From NCBI RefSeq assembly GCF_005233875.1, contig NZ_SZPZ01000004.1, forward strand, positions 744,001-808,000: 64,000 nucleotides of DNA, given 5' to 3'. The position numbers were made by a program, and so were the translations under genes. Under the pieces are notes generated by a model. The model was not told the DNA's origin, searched no databases, and was given only the letters and a program-made list of their open reading frames with translations. Positions 32,954 to 41,431 of this stretch are shown piece after piece. Numbering within the stretch: position 1 is the first letter of the stretch; every line of letters starts with the position of its first letter. This DNA comes from Kribbella jiaozuonensis (GTDB taxonomy: Bacteria; Actinomycetota; Actinomycetes; Propionibacteriales; Kribbellaceae).

Positions 32954-33559
32954 GTGAGCCTCGACCGGACCAAGATCGTCGACGAGGCGGTCGCGCTGCT
33001 CGACGCCGAAGGACTCGACGGGGTCACGCTGCGGAAGCTGGCCGCCCGCCTGGGCGTCCAGGCCCCGACGCTGTACTGGCACCTGCCCAACAAGGCCGCC
33101 CTGGTGACCGCCATCGCGGAGGCGATCGTTCCCGACCCCACCCCGGCGGCGCCTGACCAGCCATGGCAGGAGTGGCTGACCGACTTCGCCCTGCAGTTGC
33201 GCGCCGCGCTGCTCGCTCATCCGGACGGCGCCCGGGTCGTCTCGATGGCGCAGCTCTCCCGGCAGACGGCGGCGTGGTCCGAGCTTGCGATGAGTACGCT
33301 CGCCGACCGCGGCATCCCCCTCCACAACGCGCGCATCATCGTGCTCACGGTCGAGCGCTTCACGGTCGGCCACGCGCTCGAGGAGCAGTCACCCCGGCCG
33401 GACACCGCCGATTTCGATCTCGAGCAGTACAGGGCGGCGTACCCGGTGTCGATGCGCGCGATCACGGAGTACTTCACGCCTGGTCGGGACGTCGATGACC
33501 TGTTCCGGGACTGCCTCGAAGTGGTCGTCGAGGGGGCCTCCGTGATCGCCCGGCAGTGA
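32954..33559 (+). CDS. TetR family regulator (TetR_C tetracycline-repressor-like)
   Basis: A 201-aa regulator starting with GTG. The helix-turn-helix is LDGVTLRKLAARLGVQAPTLYWHLPNK (residues 21-47), the exact layout of the TetR(B) class. The C-terminal domain (FTVGHALEEQSPRPD) resembles TetR_C. Two nearly identical palindromes lie directly upstream, so it is probably autoregulated and controls the divergent quinone oxidoreductase. Confidence 0.92.
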   Translation: MSLDRTKIVDEAVALLDAEGLDGVTLRKLAARLGVQAPTLYWHLPNKAALVTAIAEAIVPDPTPAAPDQPWQEWLTDFALQLRAALLAHPDGARVVSMAQLSRQTAAWSELAMSTLADRGIPLHNARIIVLTVERFTVGHALEEQSPRPDTADFDLEQYRAAYPVSMRAITEYFTPGRDVDDLFRDCLEVVVEGASVIARQ

Positions 33560-33573
33560 TAGTGCGGTCACTG

Positions 33574-33633
33574 TTGGTGAGATCGCTGGGCAAATGTGTA
33601 AATTCCGTAACAGGGAGAGTGCCTGAGGTACTC
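33574..33633 (+). promoter_or_regulatory. Promoter and leader hairpin of the penicillin-binding protein gene
   Basis: TTGGTG (33574-33579), 17 bases, then TGTAAA (33597-33602). GTAAA (33598) and GTAAC (33607) form a short direct repeat over the -10 region. The leader carries a strong 7-bp hairpin, GAGTGCC-TGA-GGTACTC (33617-33633), 23 bases before the ATG. No Shine-Dalgarno sequence is visible. Confidence 0.4.
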
Positions 33634-33656
33634 CACCTGACGTAATCTGCCCAACC

Positions 33657-36065
33657 ATGCACAGAGGCGAACGGCGGGCCAAGCGGCCCAATGTCGTGAT
33701 GTCGGTGTTCGTGTTCCTGCTGGTCAGTGTTCTCGCCGGAGCACTGTTCGCCGGACTGGCCCTCCCCTTCGCCGGTCTGGTCGGCGTGACGACGGCCACC
33801 GCACACGACACCGTGCAGTACCTGCCCCAGGATCTGAAGACCGCGCCGCAGGCCGAGACCACCGTGATCCAGGACGCGGACGGCAAGACCATCGCGAGGC
33901 TGTACCAGCAGAACCGGACGCCGGTGACGCTGAAGCAGATCAGCCCGGTCATGCTCAAGGCGATCGTCGCGATCGAGGACGACCGGTTCTACGAGCACGG
34001 CGCGATCGATGCCAAGGGCACCCTGCGCGCGATGCTGCGCAACCAGTCGTCGGGCGGAGTACAGCAGGGCGGTTCGAGCATCACCCAGCAGTACGTGAAG
34101 CTGAACCTGATCAACAAGGCCCGCACGCCGGAGGAGGTGAAGGAGGCCACCGCCGAGACGTACGAGCGCAAGATCGCCGAACTGCGCTACGCCATCGCCG
34201 TCGAGAAGGAACTGAGCAAGAACCAGATCCTGAACGGCTACCTGAACCTGGCCTTCTTCGGCGACCGCTCGTACGGCGTCGAGGCCGCGGCCATGCACTA
34301 CTTCGGTGTCCACGCCGCGAAGCTGAACCTGCCGCAGGCCGCGATGCTGGCCGGCCTGGTGAAGAACCCGACCGGGTACGACCCGATCGACAGCCCGACC
34401 CGGGCCAAGGCGCGTCGCGACGTCGTACTGCGCCGCATGCAGGAGCTGAACATCATCACCGCCAAGCAGGCGGCGGACGCGATCAGGACGCCGGTGATCG
34501 ACCCCACGAAGGTCCGGGTCGCCCCGAGCGGCTGCGCGAACTCGAAGTACCCGTTCTTCTGCGAGTACGTGGTGTCGAAGCTGAAGGCGAACACCGCGTT
34601 CGGCAAGACCCCGGAAGAGCGCGAGAACTACATCGAGACCGCCGGTCTGGTGATCAAGACTTCGCTCGACCAACGGATCCAGGCGGCCGCGCAGACCTCG
34701 ATCAACGCGCACTCCAAGGCCGGCGACCAGGCCGTTGCCGCGATCACCATGGTCGAGCCAGGTACGGGCCTGGTGAAGGCGATGGCGCAGAGCCGTCAGT
34801 ACGGCGGTAAGAAGGGACAGACGGCGTACAACTACAACGTCGAGAAGTCCTACGCCGGCGGCTTCGGCGGCTTCCAGAACGGGTCGACGATGAAGGCCTT
34901 CACGATCGCGGCCGCGATCGGCAAGGGCGTGCCGACGACGTACCGGATCAACTCCCCGCAGGTGATCAGCCTCGGCGGCAAGGAGTTCAGCACCTGTAGC
35001 GGGCCGACGTCCGTCGACAGCTACAACCCGAAGAACTCGACCAGGACGATCGCCGACCCGTCGATGGTCGACGCGGCGAAGGCCTCCACCAACACCTACT
35101 TCCTGCAGTTGTCCCAGCAGATCGGGATCTGCCCGATCGCCACGATCGCGTCGAAGCTCGGCATGTACGACGCGCAGACCCTGAAGCCGCTGCAGCAGGT
35201 GGTCTCGTTCACCCTCGGCTCCGCCGGTCTGATCACGCCGCTGATGCTGTCCAACGCGTACGCGACCTTCGCGGCCCGGGGGATGTACTGCAACCCGCAG
35301 ATCATCACGTCGATCACGATGATCAAGACGAAGAAGGCGATCCCCACGCCGGGCCCGAACTGCCACCGGGTGCTGTCGCCCGGCGTCGCGGACGGCGTCA
35401 ACTACGTGCTGCACCAGGTGATGATCAACGGCGGAACCGGCTCGAAGCTGAACTTCGGCAAGAGCGACCTGGCCGGCAAGACCGGAACGATCGACGAGAA
35501 CCAGGCGGTCTGGTTCTCCGGCTACTCGAACAAGCTCGCCGCCGCGGCCGTCGTCGGGGACGCCGATCCGCCGGCGTCGAACCTGATCAAGCAGGTCTTC
35601 AACGGCAAGAAGCTGAGGGACGCGTCCGGTTCCGGGACCGCGGGCCCGATCTGGGAGACGGCGATGCAGGGCGCCCTGCAGGGCATCCCGACCAGTAAGT
35701 TCACCAAGCCGGACGACAAGATCATCCGCGGTAACGTGAAGGATCTGCCGTACCTGAAGGGCATGACGCCCGCGGAGGCCGGTGCCAAGCTGTTGTCGAT
35801 GGGCTTCAAGGTCGTCATGTCGCACGGCGATCGCGTCGACTCCGACGCCCCTGCCGGCACCGTCGCCTGGACCAACCCTCGCCAGGAGGACGGCGCACCG
35901 GCCGGCTCGATCGTCACGCTGATCATCTCCAACGGCAGCCGGGCCCAGCCCCCGGTCACACCCCCGGTCATCCCACCGGTGGTGCCGCCCACGATCAAAC
36001 CGCCGCCCAACATCCCGACCTGCATGCCGTGGGATCCCAAGTGCCACCCTCGCCGAGGAGGCTGA
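33657..36065 (+). CDS. Class A penicillin-binding protein with PASTA domain
   Basis: An 802-aa bifunctional peptidoglycan synthase. A membrane anchor (residues 13-45) precedes a GT51 glycosyltransferase with the catalytic Glu in IEDDRFYEHGAID (E107) and GGSSITQQYVK. The transpeptidase has STMK with nucleophile S410, STN at 477-479 and KTGT at 608-611. A PASTA domain follows (LKGMTPAEAGAKLLSMGFKV, about 700-770), then a Pro-rich tail. It polymerises and cross-links cell wall on the outer face; PASTA may sense muropeptides or beta-lactams. It stands alone, with its own promoter. Confidence 0.94.
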   Translation: MHRGERRAKRPNVVMSVFVFLLVSVLAGALFAGLALPFAGLVGVTTATAHDTVQYLPQDLKTAPQAETTVIQDADGKTIARLYQQNRTPVTLKQISPVMLKAIVAIEDDRFYEHGAIDAKGTLRAMLRNQSSGGVQQGGSSITQQYVKLNLINKARTPEEVKEATAETYERKIAELRYAIAVEKELSKNQILNGYLNLAFFGDRSYGVEAAAMHYFGVHAAKLNLPQAAMLAGLVKNPTGYDPIDSPTRAKARRDVVLRRMQELNIITAKQAADAIRTPVIDPTKVRVAPSGCANSKYPFFCEYVVSKLKANTAFGKTPEERENYIETAGLVIKTSLDQRIQAAAQTSINAHSKAGDQAVAAITMVEPGTGLVKAMAQSRQYGGKKGQTAYNYNVEKSYAGGFGGFQNGSTMKAFTIAAAIGKGVPTTYRINSPQVISLGGKEFSTCSGPTSVDSYNPKNSTRTIADPSMVDAAKASTNTYFLQLSQQIGICPIATIASKLGMYDAQTLKPLQQVVSFTLGSAGLITPLMLSNAYATFAARGMYCNPQIITSITMIKTKKAIPTPGPNCHRVLSPGVADGVNYVLHQVMINGGTGSKLNFGKSDLAGKTGTIDENQAVWFSGYSNKLAAAAVVGDADPPASNLIKQVFNGKKLRDASGSGTAGPIWETAMQGALQGIPTSKFTKPDDKIIRGNVKDLPYLKGMTPAEAGAKLLSMGFKVVMSHGDRVDSDAPAGTVAWTNPRQEDGAPAGSIVTLIISNGSRAQPPVTPPVIPPVVPPTIKPPPNIPTCMPWDPKCHPRRGG

Positions 36066-36096
36066 CGCCCCGAAGTAGGACACGCGCCGGGGATCA

Positions 36097-36123
36097 CTAG
36101 GCTGGGGGCAACACCTAGCTTTT
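36097..36123 (+). other. Small inverted repeat between PBP and aspartate aminotransferase genes
   Basis: CTAGG (36097-36101) and CCTAG (36114-36118) followed by CTTTT. It could be a weak terminator for the PBP gene. TAGGCT at 36098-36103 also resembles an actinobacterial -10 box for the next gene, so the assignment is open. Confidence 0.3.
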
Positions 36124-36140
36124 GTGAAAGGACTCCCCCC

Positions 36141-37403
36141 GTGAGTGTCGATGAGTTGACCGGTCAGGTTGAGCAGGCGCGCAAGGACTACGAGGCGCTG
36201 GTGGCCAAGGGGCTCAAGCTTGATCTGACGCGGGGGAAGCCCTCACCCAAGCAGTTGGATGCGGCGAACGGCGTACTGGGTCTGAGCGGCGAGCCCGTGG
36301 CTGCGGACGGCACCGACCTGCGGAACTACGGCGGCCTGCACGGCCTGCCGGAGGTGCGGGCGATCTTCGCCGAGGACCTGCAGGTGCCGGTTGAGCAGCT
36401 GCTGGCCGCGGGGAACTCGAGCCTCGAGCTGATGCACGACGCGGTCGTGTTCGCGCTCCTCGGCAAGGTGCCCGGCGCCGAGAAGCGGTGGGCCGACGTC
36501 GAGGGTCTCGCGTTCCTGTGCCCGGTGCCGGGGTACGACCGGCACTTCGGGATCTGTGAGCGGTACGGGATCAAGATGATCCCGGTGCCGATGACGCCCG
36601 AGGGTCCGGACATGGACGTCGTCGAGCGGCTGGTCGCGGAGGACGCCGCGATCAAGGGCATCTGGTGCGTGCCGAAGTACAGCAACCCGGACGGCACCGT
36701 GTACTCCGACGAGACGGTACGGCGGCTGGCCGCGATGGAGACCGCGGCGCCGGACTTCCGGATCTTCTGGGACAACGCGTACGCCGTGCACCACCTGACC
36801 GACTCCCCCGCGAAGATCGCCGACGTACTCGCGCTCTGCGCGGAGAACGGCCACCCGGACCGGGCGTTCGTGTTCGGGTCGAGCTCGAAGATCACGTTCG
36901 CCGGCGCCGGTGTCGCGTTCTTCGGGTCGTCGCCGGCGAACATCGAGTGGTGGCTGAGCCACACGGTCAAGCGGAGCATCGGGCCGGACAAGATCAACCA
37001 GCTCCGGCACGTGCAGTTCCTGCGCGACGCCGACGGACTGCGGGAGCACATGCGGACGCTGGCCGAACTGATCCGGCCGAAGTTCGACGCCGTCGACAAG
37101 ATCCTCACCGCGGAGCTCGGCGGCACCGGGCTCGCGTCCTGGACCGCTCCGGCCGGCGGCTACTTCATCAGCCTGGAGGTCCCGGAGGGCTGCGCCAAGG
37201 AGGTCGTCGCCAAGGCGAAGGCAGCCGGTATCGCGATCACCCCGGCCGGCGCCACACACCCGTACGGCGACGACCCGACGGACCAGGTGATCCGCATCGC
37301 CCCGACGTACCCCGAACTCCCCGAGGTCGAGGCAGCCATCACCGGCCTCGCCACCTGCGTCCGCCTGGTCGCGGGTGAGAAGCTTCTCGCCGATCAGGCC
37401 TGA
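36141..37403 (+). CDS. Aspartate aminotransferase (AspT type, PF12897-like)
   Basis: A 420-aa PLP enzyme of fold type I. It matches the distinct aspartate aminotransferase subgroup found in corynebacteria and other actinobacteria: LKLDLTRGKPSPKQLD, AAGNSSLELMHD, CVPKYSNPDGTVYSD, FWDNAYAVHHL and the Schiff-base lysine K250 in GSSSKITFAGAG. It interconverts aspartate and oxaloacetate with glutamate. The GTG start has AAAGGA 8 bases upstream. Its 3' end overlaps the convergent thioesterase by 10 bases. Confidence 0.88.
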   Translation: MSVDELTGQVEQARKDYEALVAKGLKLDLTRGKPSPKQLDAANGVLGLSGEPVAADGTDLRNYGGLHGLPEVRAIFAEDLQVPVEQLLAAGNSSLELMHDAVVFALLGKVPGAEKRWADVEGLAFLCPVPGYDRHFGICERYGIKMIPVPMTPEGPDMDVVERLVAEDAAIKGIWCVPKYSNPDGTVYSDETVRRLAAMETAAPDFRIFWDNAYAVHHLTDSPAKIADVLALCAENGHPDRAFVFGSSSKITFAGAGVAFFGSSPANIEWWLSHTVKRSIGPDKINQLRHVQFLRDADGLREHMRTLAELIRPKFDAVDKILTAELGGTGLASWTAPAGGYFISLEVPEGCAKEVVAKAKAAGIAITPAGATHPYGDDPTDQVIRIAPTYPELPEVEAAITGLATCVRLVAGEKLLADQA

Positions 37404-37909
37404 GGCGGTAGCTCGAAGAGCAGGCAGGTCGACGTTGCGTGGGCGAGGAGTTTGCCGCGTTCGTCGTACAGGTGGGACTCGGCGACCGCCGTACGACGAC
37501 CGCGGCTGATGATCGCGCCCTCGCAACGAAGTACGCCGGAGTTGACCGTGACCGGCTTGATGAAGCGGGTCATCAGGTCGAGCGACGTGTAGCCGACGCC
37601 GGCCGGCAACGTCGAGTGGACGGTGCACCCGGCGGCGGTGTCGAGCAGGGTGGCGATGACGCCGCCGTGCACCGAGCCGAGCGGGTTGTAGTGGAACTCG
37701 GCCGCCGGCATGTACACGGTGACCTTGCCTTCCTCGGCCTCGAACCCGGTCGCCCCGACCAGCTGCAGGATCGGCGGCGCCGGGATCAGCCCGTCCCGCA
37801 TCGCCTGCAGCATCTCGAGCCCGGTCGAGCTGCCGACCCGCGCCGCGGTCTCGGCCGGATCGGTCCAGGTGAAGGTCCGGCTCCGGCTCGCCTGCTGAGT
37901 CTCCGTCAT
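37394..37909 (-). CDS. PaaI-type hotdog thioesterase
   Basis: A 171-aa hotdog-fold acyl-CoA thioesterase. The active-site stretch is FHYNPLGSVHGGVIATLLDTAAG, with the HGG loop and the Asp on the central helix, followed by SLDLMTRFIKPV. It is divergent from an HxlR regulator; the 65-base gap contains the palindrome ACCCAGCTGGGT (37927-37938) next to TTGACA on the minus strand, so HxlR control is likely. The acyl substrate is unknown. Confidence 0.87.
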   Translation of the reverse strand: MTETQQASRSRTFTWTDPAETAARVGSSTGLEMLQAMRDGLIPAPPILQLVGATGFEAEEGKVTVYMPAAEFHYNPLGSVHGGVIATLLDTAAGCTVHSTLPAGVGYTSLDLMTRFIKPVTVNSGVLRCEGAIISRGRRTAVAESHLYDERGKLLAHATSTCLLFELPPQA

Positions 37910-37926
37910 GGATCGAGCCTCACATC

Positions 37927-37968
37927 ACCCAGCTGGGTCTGTCAACGAGACCTAGAGCTCACTACGAT
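37927..37968. promoter_or_regulatory. Divergent promoter/operator between thioesterase and HxlR genes
   Basis: ACCCAGCTGGGT (37927-37938) is a perfect 12-bp palindrome. TTGACA for the thioesterase lies at 37945-37940 on the minus strand. TACGAT at 37963-37968 could be the -10 box of the HxlR gene, putting its start point at or near the ATG, which implies a leaderless message. Confidence 0.4.
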
Positions 37969-37974
37969 AGCCGG

Positions 37975-38466
37975 ATGAGTGGCTTGACGACCTACAACGC
38001 GCTCGACTGGTCGGTGGCGAACTGCCCGATCGGCCGCACCATGGAGATCCTCGGCGAACGCTGGACGGTCATCGTGCTGCGCGAGGTGTTCAACGGCATC
38101 CGCCGGTTCGACGATCTGCGGGTCCGCACCGACATCCCCCGCCAGGTGCTGTCCAACCGGCTCGCCAAGCTCGTCGAGCACGGCATCCTCCGGCGGACGC
38201 CGTACCGCGAACCGGGCGCGCGGCAACGGTACGAGTACCGACTCACCGAGCAGGGCCTCGATCTGTACCCGGTCCTGATCGCGATCCGCGACTGGGGCGA
38301 CAAGTACCTCGCCGGCCCCGAAGGTTCACCGCTCACGATCGAGCACCGCGACTGCGGAGCGCCCGTACACACCGAGCTGTACTGCGAGTCCGGTCACCGG
38401 TTGACGACGCCGCGCGACGCCGTACCGCGTCCCGGGCCGGGTGCCCGACGGCGGGCAAACGTATAA
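37975..38466 (+). CDS. HxlR family transcriptional regulator
   Basis: A 163-aa winged-helix regulator. The HxlR signature is ANCPIGRTMEILGERWTVIVLREVFNGIRRFDDL (residues 15-48), with recognition helix DIPRQVLSNRLAKLVEHGIL and the wing RTPYREPGARQRYEYRLT. The Cys of the NCPIG motif is typical of redox- or electrophile-sensing members. It faces the thioesterase gene across a shared operator, and no Shine-Dalgarno sequence precedes the ATG. Confidence 0.92.
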   Translation: MSGLTTYNALDWSVANCPIGRTMEILGERWTVIVLREVFNGIRRFDDLRVRTDIPRQVLSNRLAKLVEHGILRRTPYREPGARQRYEYRLTEQGLDLYPVLIAIRDWGDKYLAGPEGSPLTIEHRDCGAPVHTELYCESGHRLTTPRDAVPRPGPGARRRANV

Positions 38467-38543
38467 GACAAAGGGTTTTCGGTGGACAGGGCTGTTTCTT
38501 CGCGGCCCGCAGTGGTTAGGCTGCCATCCGGGGAGGACGGAAA

Positions 38544-39041
38544 GTGCGGCAGTTCAACACACCACCAGAGTGGCCTGATCCACCGACGCCGGATTGGCGA
38601 CCGCCACGACGGTGGCAGCCACCCAAGTCCTGGCCGAAGGCGCCGGACCGTTGGGTGTTCTGGGTCGACGAATACGGCCGAGGGGTTCGCGGACCGATCG
38701 GGCGGTACGGCGGACCGCGGCGGATCACGACCGCGATCATGGTCGTCGTACCGACAGCGCTGATGGCGCTCGTGCTGCTGAACCCGTTCAGCAGCGACTC
38801 GGAGGACACTGCGCCCAGCCTCGGACCGACCGCACCGGTGACGCAGCCTCCGATCGAGCGCAGCGCGAAGCCGGCCCGCGCGGAACGCTCAGGCGTCGCA
38901 ACGGTGACGTACCGGAGTTGTGCACAGGTCCGTGCGGCCGGGAAGGCGCCGCTGCGCCGCGGCGAACCGGGCTACTCCCGCGCGCTCGATCCCGACGGCG
39001 ACGGGCTGGCCTGCCCGCCCGTCGTCCGTGGAAGCTCCTGA
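38544..39041 (+). CDS. Membrane-anchored excalibur calcium-binding domain protein
   Basis: A 165-aa protein. The first 60 residues are rich in Pro, Trp and Arg (PPEWPDPPTPDWRPPRRW), followed by one membrane helix (ITTAIMVVVPTALMALVLL) and an extracytoplasmic Pro/Thr linker. The C-terminus is an excalibur domain: TYRSCAQVRAAGKAPLRRGE, then LDPDGDGLAC with the DxDxDG calcium loop and paired Cys. GGGGAGGA precedes the GTG start. The 3' end overlaps the convergent membrane gene by 70 bases. Excalibur domains are found on surface proteins; the partner is unknown. Confidence 0.85.
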   Translation: MRQFNTPPEWPDPPTPDWRPPRRWQPPKSWPKAPDRWVFWVDEYGRGVRGPIGRYGGPRRITTAIMVVVPTALMALVLLNPFSSDSEDTAPSLGPTAPVTQPPIERSAKPARAERSGVATVTYRSCAQVRAAGKAPLRRGEPGYSRALDPDGDGLACPPVVRGSS

Positions 39042-39877
39042 CGGATCCCGTCGTTCCACAGCTCCTGCGTCTGACTGATCCAGAAGGCCGCGAACAGCAC
39101 GATCAGCGTGCCCTCGATCCACAGCACCGCGTGCTCCCAGCCGAAGAGTTTCTTCCACAGGAACATCAGCAGCGGTACGACCACCATCAGGATCGCGATC
39201 ACGGAGTACCTGTTGGCCGGCGAGTGCGGGACCGCGTGCTTGCGTTGCTTGCGCCGGAACTGCTCCGCGTTCAGCAGCACGACCGCGACGATGCAGACGA
39301 ACATCACGATCGCGGCCGCGTAATGCGCGTGACCGATGAACCCGGAACGGTCGGCGAAGAACCATGCCAGCCCGCCGCCGAAGATCAGTACCGCGACGCC
39401 GAGGCCGAGCAGGTACATCGGCGTCCAGCCGCGCGGGTCCTTCGCCCGGTCCCGGACGATGAAGACCGCGGTCAGGATCAGGCACGGTACGCCGACGATG
39501 AACAACGCGAGCATGTTGTTCGAGACGTTGGCCGCCGCGTCCCCGAGCCCGACCTGCACCGAGTGGCACGTGCCCTGCCCCGGGGTCGGCACCAGCGCGA
39601 CGGCCGGCGCGAGGATGCCGGCCACGTTCAGCAGGATGTCCTCCGGCTCGGTGTTGCCTTTCAGCACCACCATGCAGACGCCGATCGTGATCAGCGCGCC
39701 GACAAAGATCGCCCGCACCGGCGTGTAGTAGTACGCGCTGATCGACGTCTGCAGGCAGCGCGGATCGGTCTTGGACCACTCGATCACCAGCGCAGCGCCG
39801 AGCAGGACGATCATCGCCACCATTGCCATCCGCAAGTAGCGGTAGGTCTTGATCGAGTACTCACCCGGCACGGTCAT
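38972..39877 (-). CDS. Multi-pass membrane protein of unknown function (DUF998-like)
   Basis: A 301-aa protein with about seven hydrophobic helices. A conserved-looking N-terminal part, LQTSISAYYYTPVRAIFVGALITIGVCMV, and a middle loop with NVAGILAPAVALVPTPGQGTC recall the DUF998-like membrane family. A short charged C-terminal tail follows the last helix. There is no transport or enzyme motif. It is 18 bases downstream of the membrane gene at 39896 on the same strand and may be co-transcribed with it. Confidence 0.65.
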   Translation of the reverse strand: MTVPGEYSIKTYRYLRMAMVAMIVLLGAALVIEWSKTDPRCLQTSISAYYYTPVRAIFVGALITIGVCMVVLKGNTEPEDILLNVAGILAPAVALVPTPGQGTCHSVQVGLGDAAANVSNNMLALFIVGVPCLILTAVFIVRDRAKDPRGWTPMYLLGLGVAVLIFGGGLAWFFADRSGFIGHAHYAAAIVMFVCIVAVVLLNAEQFRRKQRKHAVPHSPANRYSVIAILMVVVPLLMFLWKKLFGWEHAVLWIEGTLIVLFAAFWISQTQELWNDGIRQELPRTTGGQASPSPSGSSARE

Positions 39878-39895
39878 GGTCGCAGTATGCGCGGT

Positions 39896-41353
39896 TCAGG
39901 GCCTGACGACGAGAGGTTGGAACGCAGCTCGGATCGTGGCCGCGGTCGGCCTCACGTCCTGCTCCGTATCGGGAAAACCGACGCCGTTGTAGGTCGTGTA
40001 GGTGATCGTCGCCGGACAGACCGACCCGCTGATCTGCAGCTTGCCGGTCCGGATCAGCCGCCCGGTGCGCAGCTCGTACACCCGGACCGGGACCTGGATC
40101 TTGTAGAACGTCACCCAGGTGTCCGATCCACCCGAGCCGATGAACGGCGTGTACCGGCACGTCCGCACCGCCGCCCCTTGGCTCTCCTCCCCCGCGCAGA
40201 CAACCAGCGCGGCGTTGTCGGCCGTGGTCCCCTTCCACTGCGACGGCAGCTTGCTCGTGTATTCACTGGCGCCGGAGAACACCGCACGATTGACGCCGTT
40301 GCGAAGCCGCGGCGCGGGGCTGTACTTCGCGGGCGTCGAGCAGTATCCGCCGGACGAGACGAGCCTGCGCACCCGTGCCAGCTCAGCACGGATCTTCGCC
40401 TGCAGGATCAGATAGTTGGCGTTCTGTACGCCGACGCGCGCCCGGACCGCCTGCTTCGCGCGCGGGTAGCGGCTCACGAGGAGCTGGTAGGTGCTCCGCG
40501 CACTCGCCCAGTCGGTCTTGGCCATCTGTGCGTCGGCGCAGCCGAGCAGCGCGTTCGGCTCGAGCTTCGGGACGAGCGCATTCGGCCGGTCGAGGACGTT
40601 GCCGACCGGCTTCCGCGTCCGCAACCAGTTGGTCACCTCCAGACTCGCGCACGAGTCCTTCAACGGAAACCTGGCCACGAACTTGTCGACAGCGTTGCCC
40701 ACAGGCGGCAGCTGGTTCGGGTCCGCAGCCACAGCCGACAGCTGGTCGAACCCCGCCTTCATCCTGGGTACGTCGACCAGCTTGATCGCGCTCGCCAGCC
40801 CGTCCGCGGCATCGTCGATCCGGTCGCACGCCGCGACATCACCCTCGACACGAACGGTCCGCGGCGCGTCCCCGATCCGATGCCCGAGACCGTACTTCGC
40901 TTGTGCCGTCCGTACGCCGTCGCAGTCCCCGGCCGTGCGTGCCGCCACCGCCTGCTTGTCGATCCGGTGCGCGTCGTACCGCTCGAACGCGACGCCGCCG
41001 AGCACGACGAGCGCGACACCGCCGGCGACCAGCCGCTTGGTGAGATTGACCGCCTGCAGGCGTTGACTACGGGCCAGGAACCAACCGTGGACGATCTGGA
41101 GTACGCCCCATCCGAGCAGGGCGAACTCGTAGCCGGTCTTCCGTTGGGTGCACAGCAGCACGACGAGGATCGCCGTACCGACGAGACCGAGGATGCCGAA
41201 GAGCCGGCGGCGGATCAGGAAGTAGCCGAGGCCGAGGAACGAAGCGTTGCCTAGGGCAACGGCCAGCGGGTCGTGCGGGCTGAGCTGCTTCGGCGGCGGT
41301 CCCGGGTACGGCGTACCTTGCGGGGGCGGAAACTGCTGGTAGCTCATATCCAT
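39896..41353 (-). CDS. Membrane protein with large extracytoplasmic helical domain, unknown
   Basis: A 485-aa protein I do not recognise. The N-terminus is Pro/Gln-rich (QFPPPQGTPYPGPPPKQL), typical of actinobacterial membrane proteins, followed by three or four helices between residues 30 and 125. The remainder looks extracytoplasmic, with several Cys (GDCDG, DVAACDR, DSCASLE, LGCADA, GYCSTP, YRTC-type positions) that could form disulfides. It also has a TPR-like helix pair, AQMAKTDWASARSTYQLLVSRYPRAK, near residue 290. The end is a beta-rich domain (TWVTFYKIQVPVRVYELRTG). Possible start codons are 41353 and 41347. Confidence 0.6.
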   Translation of the reverse strand: MDMSYQQFPPPQGTPYPGPPPKQLSPHDPLAVALGNASFLGLGYFLIRRRLFGILGLVGTAILVVLLCTQRKTGYEFALLGWGVLQIVHGWFLARSQRLQAVNLTKRLVAGGVALVVLGGVAFERYDAHRIDKQAVAARTAGDCDGVRTAQAKYGLGHRIGDAPRTVRVEGDVAACDRIDDAADGLASAIKLVDVPRMKAGFDQLSAVAADPNQLPPVGNAVDKFVARFPLKDSCASLEVTNWLRTRKPVGNVLDRPNALVPKLEPNALLGCADAQMAKTDWASARSTYQLLVSRYPRAKQAVRARVGVQNANYLILQAKIRAELARVRRLVSSGGYCSTPAKYSPAPRLRNGVNRAVFSGASEYTSKLPSQWKGTTADNAALVVCAGEESQGAAVRTCRYTPFIGSGGSDTWVTFYKIQVPVRVYELRTGRLIRTGKLQISGSVCPATITYTTYNGVGFPDTEQDVRPTAATIRAAFQPLVVRP

Positions 41354-41431
41354 CGCTCTCGGTTACGGGGCGTCACATCAAGTGTGAGCGAGATCCACCC
41401 GCGGTCGCACCCCGATGACCGGTTCCTGACA

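Noticed and set aside
33474..36083. 869-aa minus-strand open frame antisense to the penicillin-binding protein
   Set aside because: No recognisable domain; the plus-strand protein has intact GT51, SxxK, SxN and KTG motifs.
38594..41254. 886-aa plus-strand open frame
   Set aside because: It spans the excalibur gene out of frame and two membrane proteins in antisense; it is a low-complexity Arg/Asp/Gln sequence typical of a shadow.
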